From positions 105,852 to 169,851 of the forward strand of contig QHZD01000024.1 of NCBI GenBank assembly GCA_003225315.1: a stretch of DNA of 64,000 bases, read 5' to 3'. The translations under genes were made by a program, and so were the position numbers. Below are positions 46,412 through 55,400 of the stretch, piece by piece. The stretch is from Acidobacteriota bacterium (GTDB lineage: Bacteria > Acidobacteriota > Terriglobia > Acidiferrales > UBA7541). The notes beneath the pieces are model-generated. The model did no database searches. It was not told the origin of the DNA and worked only from the letters and a program-made list of their open reading frames with translations. How positions within the stretch are numbered: position 1 is the first letter of the stretch; each line of letters starts with the position of its first letter.

Positions 46412-46857
46412 TTCACCAGGGCTTCGATTTTTTTCTGGAGGGATTCGCGCGCTTTCTTGCTGGGCGTGATGATCAGAACGGTGTCGTCACCCGCGATGGT
46501 TCCGGCGATCTCCGCGAACTTGGCCCCATCCATGGCCGCAGCAAGCGGCTGCGCGCCGCTGGGGGGTGTTTTCAAAACGAGAAGATTTTCCGCGGGACGG
46601 ATATCAAGAAGAAATTCGCCGAGCGCGCGAGCCAGCGGAGGCAAAGGCGCGGACTCTTCAGGCAGAACACTGGCGGTCTTGTAACCTCCCTGGGTCTTAA
46701 TCAGCCGTAGCTCCTGAAGGTCGCGCGAAAGAGTAGCCTGGGTCACCCGAAGTTTTTGAGCGGCAAGATTGCGGCGCAGCTCTTCCTGATTGGCAATCTG
46801 CCGATCGGAGATCAGCCGGAGTATCTGGCCATGGCGAAATGTCTTCTGCGTGCTCAT
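46408..46857 (-). CDS. argR: Arginine repressor ArgR
   Basis: A 149-residue regulator that binds arginine and represses arg genes. The N-terminal winged helix (ILRLISDRQIANQEELRR, then VTQATLSRDLQELRLIKTQG) recognises ARG boxes; the C-terminal domain (AEIAGTIAGDDTVLIITP) hexamerises and binds arginine with its GTIAGDDT loop. First gene of the eight-gene operon, so it controls its own synthesis. A palindrome (46880-46895) lies 22 bp upstream. Confidence 0.95.
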   Translation of the reverse strand: MSTQKTFRHGQILRLISDRQIANQEELRRNLAAQKLRVTQATLSRDLQELRLIKTQGGYKTASVLPEESAPLPPLARALGEFLLDIRPAENLLVLKTPPSGAQPLAAAMDGAKFAEIAGTIAGDDTVLIITPSKKARESLQKKIEALVK

Positions 46858-46879
46858 TCTGCATCGAGGCAGCAGGCCT

Positions 46880-46895
46880 CTGTATTTTTATACAG
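46880..46895 (-). promoter_or_regulatory. Candidate ARG box upstream of argR
   Basis: CTGTAT-TTTT-ATACAG, a perfect 6-bp palindrome with an AT centre, resembling half of an ArgR site (WNTGAATWWWWATTCANW) in overall shape. It is 22 bp upstream of the ATG, where bound repressor would block the promoter. Confidence 0.6.
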
Positions 46896-47054
46896 GCGAT
46901 TGCATACTTCTGTCAAATGTTTTTACAAACTCTTTGCGATAAAAACGCGGGGCGCGGAAAGCGGGCCATGATGTAAGATTCGCACCACTGGCGCGACGCG
47001 CACTGGATTTTGCGCATTGGAGATGTAAACCTAGTCTTTTAGCACTGTAGGCCC

Positions 47055-47405
47055 ATGGGAACGTCTTGCCAAATTGCGGGATGCAAGAACGACACGCCAG
47101 CGGCACTCGCCGAGCAGCGGCAGTGCGTGCTGCACTTCACGCTTTCGCTAGAGGCCGGCTGTTCAGAGATGCGGCGGGAAACCGCGCTGGGCAACGCGCC
47201 GCAAGAGCGCCAGCGCGAAATCATGAAGTTCATCACCGAGCACGGGGAACGCCTGGCCCGCGTGGCAACCAGCGGCTTGCACTTGACGGACGACCTAAAG
47301 GCCAGAATCCTGAGCACTTTCCTGACACTGATGAACCTGCGGGAAAACCTTGACCGTTCGAACATGCGGAGTTCGTTCGGACGCTCCGGGCACCTGCCTC
47401 GTTGA
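47055..47405 (+). CDS. Conserved hypothetical protein with N-terminal Cys/His
   Basis: A 116-residue protein. Three Cys in the first 25 residues (SCQIAGCKND and RQCVLHFTLS) with an adjoining His suggest a small metal site. The C-terminal half is helical and ends with LTLMNLRENLDR, a strikingly conserved stretch I associate with short acidobacterial proteins. Divergent from argR, convergent with the E1-like gene. No function is known to me. Confidence 0.65.
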   Translation: MGTSCQIAGCKNDTPAALAEQRQCVLHFTLSLEAGCSEMRRETALGNAPQERQREIMKFITEHGERLARVATSGLHLTDDLKARILSTFLTLMNLRENLDRSNMRSSFGRSGHLPR

Positions 47406-47439
47406 ATCACAAGTCCCGAAGCGGAAAAGAAGCGAGAGG

Positions 47440-48477
47440 TCAGGCGCCGATATACCTGGCGTAGAGAGAGCGCGCCACGGCGGGATCCTTGGTGCCTTTG
47501 AGAATGGCACGGCCGTCGGCGAAGACGGTCATTTCATAAGGCGCAATCCGAAAGCGAAGCAGATAGTCGTTCTGACGCACGTTATCGACGAGCGGCCGCA
47601 AGCGAGCTTCGAGAACACCGAGGTCGAGAGTCCGAGCACGCTCGTGAATCTGGACGGAGTCACGGCCGCACATGGTAATGCGAGGCTGGACTTCTCCCTC
47701 AAGATAGGTGAAGTCGCGCCTGGAGCAAGCGCGGCAATCAGGATTGCGCGCCACGCCGATGGATTGCATATGGGCGGTCCAGACGTCACAAGATAGCAGA
47801 CGCCCATGAAGAGCTTCGGGGTGACCGGAGAGGATTTTCAAAGCTTCGGCTACTTCCAGAGAGGCGATCAGATTGACGATGGGACCGAGGACCCCGATGG
47901 TGTCGCAAGTTTCCTCTAGGCCCTGGGCGGCGGCGCCGGATTCGAGAAGGCAGGCGAGGCAGGCCGTCGAACCCGGGCGAATGGTCATAGTGAGGCCGTA
48001 GCTGGCGACGGCGGCCGCGTAAATCCAAGGGCGGCTGGATTTCACGGCAACGTCATTGACCAGGAAGCGCGTTTCGAAATTATCCGTGCCGTCGAGTAGC
48101 AGATCTACTCCATCGAGGAGTTCTTCTGCGTTGCGCGGACTGAGATCGGCGACCACACCTTCGATGGAGATGGAAGAATTGATGGAGCGCAGCTTGCGCT
48201 CGGCGGCGACGGCCTTGGGGAGAGCGTTGAGGGCGTCCGATTCGTCGAACAGGGTCTGGCGCTGAAGGTTCGAGGGCTCGACGAAATCGCGATCGATGAT
48301 TCGGAGGTAGCCGACGCCGGCGCGAACGAGAAGATTGGAGGCGGCAGCGCCGATAGCGCCGCAGCCGACGATAGCCGCGCGTGAGGCGAGCAGCCGCTGC
48401 TGCCCTTCCGGGCCAATCCCGGCGAAAAGTATCTGGCGCGAGTATTTTTCCTGGAGAAAATCGTTCACGAAAGGCAT
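47440..48477 (-). CDS. ThiF/MoeB-type E1-like adenylating enzyme (orphan)
   Basis: A 345-residue enzyme of the ubiquitin-activating E1 superfamily. YSRQILFAGIGPEGQQRL opens the domain, AIVGCGAIGAAASNLL is the nucleotide loop, DRDFVEPSNLQRQ the Arg finger region, and CLAC and CRAC are the zinc-binding pairs. Such enzymes adenylate the C-terminal Gly of ThiS or MoaD. A 90-residue C-terminal extension differs from the rhodanese of MoeBR. Neither thiS, moaD nor other pathway genes adjoin, so thiamine, molybdopterin and cysteine routes remain open. ATG 48477 is preferred over 48492. Confidence 0.85.
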   Translation of the reverse strand: MPFVNDFLQEKYSRQILFAGIGPEGQQRLLASRAAIVGCGAIGAAASNLLVRAGVGYLRIIDRDFVEPSNLQRQTLFDESDALNALPKAVAAERKLRSINSSISIEGVVADLSPRNAEELLDGVDLLLDGTDNFETRFLVNDVAVKSSRPWIYAAAVASYGLTMTIRPGSTACLACLLESGAAAQGLEETCDTIGVLGPIVNLIASLEVAEALKILSGHPEALHGRLLSCDVWTAHMQSIGVARNPDCRACSRRDFTYLEGEVQPRITMCGRDSVQIHERARTLDLGVLEARLRPLVDNVRQNDYLLRFRIAPYEMTVFADGRAILKGTKDPAVARSLYARYIGA

Positions 48478-48582
48478 GGTCCCGGCAGGCACAGCGGAGC
48501 GCCTGCTAAGCTACATGATAGCGCCAAAGGGGACGGGTCAGGCAACGCCGCTGTGCTAGGCTTCGTCTGAGCGAATGGAAAC

Positions 48583-51500
48583 ATGAAATCGCGCTGGGCC
48601 AATGGGTTGCGAGGTATCGTCGTGCTCGCGCTCCTGATAGGAGCCGCGCCGACACACGCGCAGACGCCGCCAGATGGCTCGGCAGCGAGTATTGCGAAGG
48701 AAGAACCGAAGATTGTGGCGATTCGCATCGTAAAAGAAAACGGGGAGGTTTTGTACAACACACCCTCGGGAATCACGGTGGAAACCGGCAAGCCTTTGGA
48801 CCGGGGGAAAGTCGCGGAAAGCTTGCGCGCGCTTTACAGGACGGGAGACTACTCCGATTTGCGTGCGGTCTTAACGCCGGAGGCGGATGGGGCGCGCTTG
48901 GATTTCGTGGTGCGAGAGAATTTGTTTTTCAACCAGGTGCGCATCGAGGGCCTTTCCGCGCCTCCAAGCGAAGCCTCGGCAGCGGCGGCGATGCAAATCG
49001 CGCTGGGGCAGACGTACCGGCGAAGGACCGTCGACGAGGCGCTGGAGCGGCTGCGAGAGACACTTCGTGAGGAGGGTTTGTATCAGGCTGAAGTCTCCGC
49101 GGAAACAGCGCCACACCCGGAGACGCACCAGATGGACATTATCGTGCACGTGAAGTCCGGACCTCGCGCGCGCGTCGGCAACATCCAGCTAAAGAACGAA
49201 ACCGAGTACCGAGATGCGGAGATTCGTTCTCGCCTGAGAATGAAGTCGGGAAGCGACATCACGTCGGCCAAGCTGCAGCGCGGGAGAGACCGCATTCGAA
49301 AATATCTGATCAAGAAAGGGCATCTCAGCGGGCGAGCGGCAGTGCGCCGAGGCGACTATAACGCCACGAAGAACACGATTCCGCTGGAGTTGGATGTGAC
49401 GGAAGGACCGCGCGTGCAGATCACCGTAACGGGCGCGAGTTTTTCTCAAGGCGAACTGAAAAAACTGATCCCGGTCTATCAGGAGGGGGCAGTTGACGCC
49501 GACCTTCTTGAAGAAGGGAAGCGCAATATTCGCGAGCGTCTGGAACGTCAGGGCTATTTCGACGCGGACGTGAATTACACGACCGATACGCATGAGGCAA
49601 AGCCCGCTCGTGGCGTGGCGCGGGGCACAGAAGAAATAATCACGTACAAAGTGGAGCGGGGCAACCGGCACAAGCTTGTCGGGATTGAAATTACGGGGAA
49701 CAAGTACTTCGACACGGAATTGCTGCGAAGCCGATTGCAGATCTTTGGGGGCGCCTTCGCTTCAACGGGGCGTTTCAGCCGGAAGTTGGTGGATTCCGAC
49801 GCGCAGTCGATGCGCGACCTGTACGAGGCAAACGGTTTTCTCGATGCCAGGGTCGAGGCGCACGTGGAAGACAATTACAAAGGCAAAGAAGGAGATGTGT
49901 TTATCCGCTTCGAGGTGCAGGAAGGAAAGCAGACGCGTGTGGCTTCGCTGTCGATCGAGGGGATTCATGCGTTCAAGGAGGAAGAGCTTCTCGGAGTGAT
50001 TGGTTCAACTCCGGGACAACCGTATTCGGATTTCGGCGTGACGACCGACCGGGACAATATTCTGGCACTCTATTTTAACGAGGGGTTTCCCGAGGCGAGC
50101 TTTTCAGCGACGGCGGAACGCGTTTCCGCGGCACCGGCAGAACAAAAAACAGGAGTGGGCGAGGGCAACGTTTCCACAAAGGAAAATAAAGAGCAGAAAG
50201 AAAAGGAAACTAAATCGCAGATTGAACAGGCCGAGGCGGTTCGGCTGGTGTATCACATCCAGGAAGGTCCGCAAACGCTTGTGCGGCGCGTTCTGGTCGG
50301 CGGATACCGGCACACGCGGCCGGGAGTGATCCATCGAGAGGTCCACATCAAGGTCAAGGAACCGCTTCGAGAAGGGGACGTTGTGGAATCGCAGAGGCGT
50401 CTTTACAACCTCGGGGTTTTCAATCGCGTCACGATCGAGCCGCAGAATGCCAACGGAACAAACCCAGAAAAGGACATCGTCGTTCTGGTCGAGGAGGCCA
50501 AGCGTTATACGCTGGCCTATGGCGGCGGATTCGAAGTCCAGAGACTCGCCAGCACCACGAGCCCGACTGGCGCGCAGATCGAAGCCGCACCGCGCGGAAT
50601 TCTCGAAGTGAGCAAACTGAATCTGACCGGGCGCGGAGATTCGCTTTCCTTCAAATTGCGCGGCAGTACTCTGCAGGGGCGCGCGTTGCTGGGGTATTCG
50701 GCGCCGAATGCTTTCGCCAATCCGCACTTCAGCTTTCAAGCGACCGCGTTCGCAGAAAAAACGCGCGATATCAATACGTTCACGGAAGACCGTTACGAGG
50801 GTTCGGTGCAACTGACCGAGCAGGCGACGCCGCTGACGACGGTGCTCTACCGCTATGCCTTCCGCAAGGTTCAGGTCTCCAATCTAAAAATCCTGAGCGA
50901 GGAAGTGCCGCTCTTCAACCAGCCCACGCTGGTTTCACAGTTTGGAGTGACGTGGTTCCGCGATTCGCGCGACAGTCCCGCCGAGGCGTCGAAGGGGAGT
51001 TTCAACAGCGCCGACTTCAGCGACGCGGATACCAAGGTTGGTTCGAGCGCCAGCTTCCTGCGATTCTTCTTTCAAAACTCCACGTACTACCCAATCAAAC
51101 GGAGATTCAGTTTTGCGCGTTCCACGCGATTGGGCTTCCTGGTGCCTTATGGCGACACGGTATCCTTGACTTTCCCACCTCCCGCGCCCGGGCAGTGCAT
51201 TCCAGGTACTGCGCCTTCGGGCCCGACTCCGACGATCATTCCGCTCCCAGAGCGATTTTTTGCGGGCGGCGGAACGTCCCTGCGCGGCTTCGCACTCAAC
51301 CAAGCAGGACCGCGCGATGCTTGCACCGGTTTCCCGATCGGTGGTCAGGCTATGCTGGTGCTCAACCAGGAATTTCGCTTTCCGATGCGCTTACCGTTTA
51401 TCGGGACATCTCTGGGAGGCGCCATCTTCTATGACGGTGGCAACGTGTACAGCCGGCTGAACCGGATCTCCTTCCATAGCATGTTGCCGGAGCCGACGTT

Positions 51501-51792
51501 TGTGCTGCAAAATCCGGCGCTGCCCGCCGGGCCGACGAATGTGCCGGTGTGCGCTACGAATTGCACCAACGAGCTCAATTATTTTACTCACACCATCGGA
51601 TTGGGCGTGAGGTACAAAACCCCAGTTGGTCCGATCCGCATCGATTTCGGATACCAGCTGAATCGTCCGTTGTTTGTGATTCCGATTCCGTGTCCGAGCG
51701 GCGCCACGAATTGCCTGGTGGGCTCACTCGGGCAGCAAAGCACGCGGCTGCCGGGCTTTCAAATCTTTTTCAATCTGGGATCGAGCTTCTAG
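48583..51792 (+). CDS. Omp85 family outer-membrane assembly protein (BamA/TamA-like)
   Basis: A 1069-residue outer-membrane protein. A signal peptide (IVVLALLIGAAPTHAQ) precedes a long run of POTRA domains (about six; each with the G-x-L/F pattern, for example YFDADVNYTTD, NKYFDTELLRSRLQ, RVASLSIEGIHAFKEEE). The C-terminal 400 residues form the 16-stranded barrel, with GGTSLRGFALN as the lid motif (VRGF type) and a C-terminal Phe. The last cytosine-rich loops contain extra Cys. It starts a three-gene operon with a SurA-like chaperone and TamB, which favours TamA- or BamA-like function in inserting outer-membrane proteins. Confidence 0.9.
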   Translation: MKSRWANGLRGIVVLALLIGAAPTHAQTPPDGSAASIAKEEPKIVAIRIVKENGEVLYNTPSGITVETGKPLDRGKVAESLRALYRTGDYSDLRAVLTPEADGARLDFVVRENLFFNQVRIEGLSAPPSEASAAAAMQIALGQTYRRRTVDEALERLRETLREEGLYQAEVSAETAPHPETHQMDIIVHVKSGPRARVGNIQLKNETEYRDAEIRSRLRMKSGSDITSAKLQRGRDRIRKYLIKKGHLSGRAAVRRGDYNATKNTIPLELDVTEGPRVQITVTGASFSQGELKKLIPVYQEGAVDADLLEEGKRNIRERLERQGYFDADVNYTTDTHEAKPARGVARGTEEIITYKVERGNRHKLVGIEITGNKYFDTELLRSRLQIFGGAFASTGRFSRKLVDSDAQSMRDLYEANGFLDARVEAHVEDNYKGKEGDVFIRFEVQEGKQTRVASLSIEGIHAFKEEELLGVIGSTPGQPYSDFGVTTDRDNILALYFNEGFPEASFSATAERVSAAPAEQKTGVGEGNVSTKENKEQKEKETKSQIEQAEAVRLVYHIQEGPQTLVRRVLVGGYRHTRPGVIHREVHIKVKEPLREGDVVESQRRLYNLGVFNRVTIEPQNANGTNPEKDIVVLVEEAKRYTLAYGGGFEVQRLASTTSPTGAQIEAAPRGILEVSKLNLTGRGDSLSFKLRGSTLQGRALLGYSAPNAFANPHFSFQATAFAEKTRDINTFTEDRYEGSVQLTEQATPLTTVLYRYAFRKVQVSNLKILSEEVPLFNQPTLVSQFGVTWFRDSRDSPAEASKGSFNSADFSDADTKVGSSASFLRFFFQNSTYYPIKRRFSFARSTRLGFLVPYGDTVSLTFPPPAPGQCIPGTAPSGPTPTIIPLPERFFAGGGTSLRGFALNQAGPRDACTGFPIGGQAMLVLNQEFRFPMRLPFIGTSLGGAIFYDGGNVYSRLNRISFHSMLPEPTFVLQNPALPAGPTNVPVCATNCTNELNYFTHTIGLGVRYKTPVGPIRIDFGYQLNRPLFVIPIPCPSGATNCLVGSLGQQSTRLPGFQIFFNLGSSF

Positions 51793-52442
51793 TGCGCGGG
51801 CTGACGATTCGTGTCCTCTCAGTCTCGCTGCTGATGACAATCCTGCCGGCATTTCTAGCGTCGCAAGAGATTGTGGACGGTATTGCGGCACGAGTTGAAA
51901 ACGACATCCTTCTATTGAGCGACATCCGGACACTGAGCCGCTACCAGCAATTCCTTGACGGAAAAGCGGAACCGGACTCCCAGATTCTAGATCGGTTGAT
52001 CGATCAGTGGGTGGTGCGAACAGAAGCAGATGTATCGCTTTTCCCCCACCCGTTTGACACGGAGATTGAGCGCGAGCTGGAGCGCCTGCGGAAATCGTTC
52101 GGGTCGGCGGAGCAATACGAAGCCAGAAGAAAGCAAAGCGGGTTGAGCGAAGCGGAAGTGCGGACCGTCGTGGCCTCGCAACTGTACTTTAGCAACTACC
52201 TCGACTCGCGCTTTCGCCCCTCCGTGCAAGTCGATTCCAAGGCGATTGAAGATTTTTATGCAAGCACCATCGTGCCGCAGGCCAAAGCGCGCGGGCAGGA
52301 GCCTCCAACCTTGGATGCCGCGCATGACCTGGTCCAGGAAGCATTGATACAGCGCGGAATCAACGAACAAGCTGAAAAGTGGCTGAAAGAGAGCAGGGAA
52401 CGTCTGCATGTGGAGATTCTTCTGGATAGAGGGTCAAAGTGA
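51792..52442 (+). CDS. SurA-like periplasmic chaperone without PPIase domain
   Basis: A 216-residue exported protein. GTG 51792 overlaps the TAG of the Omp85 gene by one base. A signal peptide (VLSVSLLMTILPAFLAS) leads into EIVDGIAARVENDILLLSDI, the SurA N-terminal chaperone domain. No parvulin (PPIase) domain follows; the protein ends with a helix (DLVQEALIQRGINEQAEKWL) matching the SurA C-terminal helix. So it is the minimal chaperone core. It overlaps tamB by 4 bp. An earlier frame start at 51549 is discarded, since its first residues are antisense-like and basic. Confidence 0.82.
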   Translation: MRGLTIRVLSVSLLMTILPAFLASQEIVDGIAARVENDILLLSDIRTLSRYQQFLDGKAEPDSQILDRLIDQWVVRTEADVSLFPHPFDTEIERELERLRKSFGSAEQYEARRKQSGLSEAEVRTVVASQLYFSNYLDSRFRPSVQVDSKAIEDFYASTIVPQAKARGQEPPTLDAAHDLVQEALIQRGINEQAEKWLKESRERLHVEILLDRGSK

Positions 52443-55400
52443 CGCGGGATACGCGCCGCCGGAAATGGCGCTGGCTGCGTCACGTCGCCTGGGTTCTCGG
52501 CGCTAAGATCATCCTAATCGTCGCGGGGCTGATGATATTTTTCGGCAGCGGCGCGGGCAACCCTTTGCTGACGCGCCTGCTTGTAAGCCGATTGGAACAA
52601 ATGACCGGCGGCAACGTGGAGTTGCACTCTCTATCGATTCGCTGGTTTGCGCTACGGGCCACGATAAAGGGTCTGGTGATCCACGGGAAGGAACCCGCCG
52701 GCACGGAACCACTCTTTACCGCGGAGGAAGTACAAGCAAGTCTGCGCGTCGATTCGTTCTGGGGCAGGCGGATTTCGCTGAGTGAACTAGTCGTCCAAAA
52801 GCCACATGCCCATATCCTGGTTGAAAAAAATGGCAACACAAATGTGCCCACGCCTCGGCGGACTTCCACAGTAAACAAGCCTCTGCGCGACTCGCTATTC
52901 GGGCTGCGCATTCGGCGGCTTGTGCTGACGGACGGTTGGGTTCTCTACAACGACACGAAAACCCCAATCGCCGTGCATGGGGAAGATTTGCGGTTCGACC
53001 TGGATGCCGGGGGAACGATGGAACGTCCGTTGTACCTGGGCAACCTTGACTGGCAAACTCTGCAGTTCACATCCAAGCGCTACGCGCCCTTGCCGGTAGG
53101 TGTCTCGGCAAAGTTCACTCTTTGGCCCGATGGCTTCACGCTCGAGCAAGGCGTGCTTAGCGCGGGACACTCGCATCTCGATGCCCAAGCGGAGATGAAT
53201 AACTTCTCGAATCCGCAGTGGAGTTTTCGCTATAGAGGCTGGGTTGAACTGGTTGATTTCCGGGAAACGCTGCGCGAACCCACAGTGCCAACGGGAAGGG
53301 TTGATTTACGAGGAGAAGGCCGGTTCACCATGGACCAGTTTAAGGGAAGCGGAAGCTATTCCGGGCAGAATATCGCGCTTCCGTACGATGTTTTTCATGC
53401 GACCGGACTCACCAGCACCGGAAGCTACCAAATCGACAACCGCGGCCTTGAGGTCCCGGATTTTTATGTCGGGGTTTCCGGCGGGAAAGTAACCGGGCGA
53501 GTAACGATGCGTTTCGACGGGGCGCAGTTCAGAGCAGTCACCCATGTGCAAGACGTGAGGCTGGCGGGGGTCCTGCCGTCTATCGAACATCGCGACTTCC
53601 CCATTGACGAACTGCACTGGGACGCACGGATGACGGCGGACACTGTGGAAACCTGGAGCGGCCCTTTCCGGCACTTCGAGATTTCCGTAAATACCGTTTG
53701 GGAGAATCCAGAACAACCGGCGCCACACCATCAACCGGTGAACGCTGCATGGAAATTCCGATATCGCTACGACCCCAGCATCCTGACGATCGAATCCGGC
53801 GAGTTTGAAACGCCGTCTTCGCGCGGTACGATCGATGGCGTTCTCGCGCCGCAAAACACGATGATCAATTTGCGGTTCGATACAGGATCTCTGGAGATCT
53901 ACAGGGATTTCATCAACGGTTTGCGTGGAGCAAAGCCGGGCTCCACGGAGGCGGCGAAGGAAATTTCGGGGAGCGCGCGGTGGGACGGCAAAATCTTGGG
54001 GCCCTCAAGCAGCCCCACGTTTCAAGGTCACCTGCGTGGTGAGCGCGCGCGATACGACGGTTACTTTGTGGATTTCGTTGAAGGTGACCTGACGTATTCG
54101 CCTTCAGAGTTTACGCTGGAGCGCGGACACGCTCGAAGTGGCAACATGGAGACGGACATCGAGGGTTCGCTCTCCCTGACGAAATGGAGTTTTCTTCCAG
54201 CCAATGGCTGGACAGCTGAGGCGAATCTCGAGAAAGTTCCGGCCGAAACCCTGGAACAAGTGCTGGGGATGACTCTGCCCGTGACTGGTTCGTTGACGGG
54301 CCAATTTCACGGGCGAGGCACGCGGGCACAGCCCACAGTCACTGGCCTCTTCGATCTGGCGGACGGCAAGCTGTACGGGATTTCGTTCAATCGGCTTCGT
54401 GGACAACTAAACATATCCCCGGGTGAGGTGCGCATCGCAGACGCGGAGCTGCGATTCTTCCCGCCAGGAAAAGAAAGTGGCCGCGGCGCGGGCATTATCA
54501 CCGGATCATTTGGTTACCGATCCAAGGACGAGACGATTTCTGCTGACCTCGTGGGCGCAGCGCTACCGCTGGAAAATTTTGAAAAACTGCAATCGGCACG
54601 CCTGCCGGTGGGAGGGCAGGTAACTTTCCGGTTGAGGGCCAGTGGCGCCTTGAAAACACCTCTCGGCGAGGGAACATTTCGCGTCGTGGACCTCCGCGTT
54701 GGGCAGGTGATTGTGGGCAGCTTCAACGGCAATCTGACGTCAGACAGCCGCACAGCACATCTGGAACTAGGCTCCGCCATGACTACGGGAGAAATTTCCG
54801 GCGGCTACACACTCGGACTAGCTGAGCCATACGCCCTGAGCGGGAAGGTTTCGATCAAGAACATTGACCTGGACCCATTTCTGCTCGCCGCGTTGCACGT
54901 GAAGGAATTCAGCGGTCACGCCAACGCAGACGGAGATATTTCGGTAAATGGTTCTCTGAACCAGCCGCAGAGCATCATAGTGGATGCGAATTTTTCGCGC
55001 CTGACAATGAATTATGCCAATGTACGCCTGGAGAACACCGGACCGGTTCACTTCCGTTCGACAAAAGACAGCCTGGAAATCAACCCGGTAACCCTGCGGG
55101 GAACGGACACCAATTTGCAAATTGCGGGTTCGGTGCAGTTTGCCGGCGAGCGCACCGTGGGATTGCGCCTCAATGGGGCTCTGGACTTGCGGCTTATCAG
55201 CGGGTATGTGCCCAATCTGGACGCACGAGGTCCGGCGCAAATCAACGCGTCATTCGAAGGGACACTGGACCACCCACGCATCACCGGCCGCATACACATT
55301 GAAAATGCCTTCGCGCGCGCGGCGGATTTCCCCACGGGGCTCAATGCGATTCAGGGCGACGTGGTATTCGATGCCACGCGCCTGTACTTCGAGAATATGA

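Noticed and set aside
46888..47410. Minus-strand open frames between argR and the 116-residue gene
   Set aside because: They overlap the plus-strand conserved gene with the MNLRENLDR stretch and carry no domain.
51549..51791. Upstream extension of the SurA-like gene
   Set aside because: It lies within the Omp85 coding sequence and its residues are basic shadow-frame; GTG 51792 opens the signal peptide.
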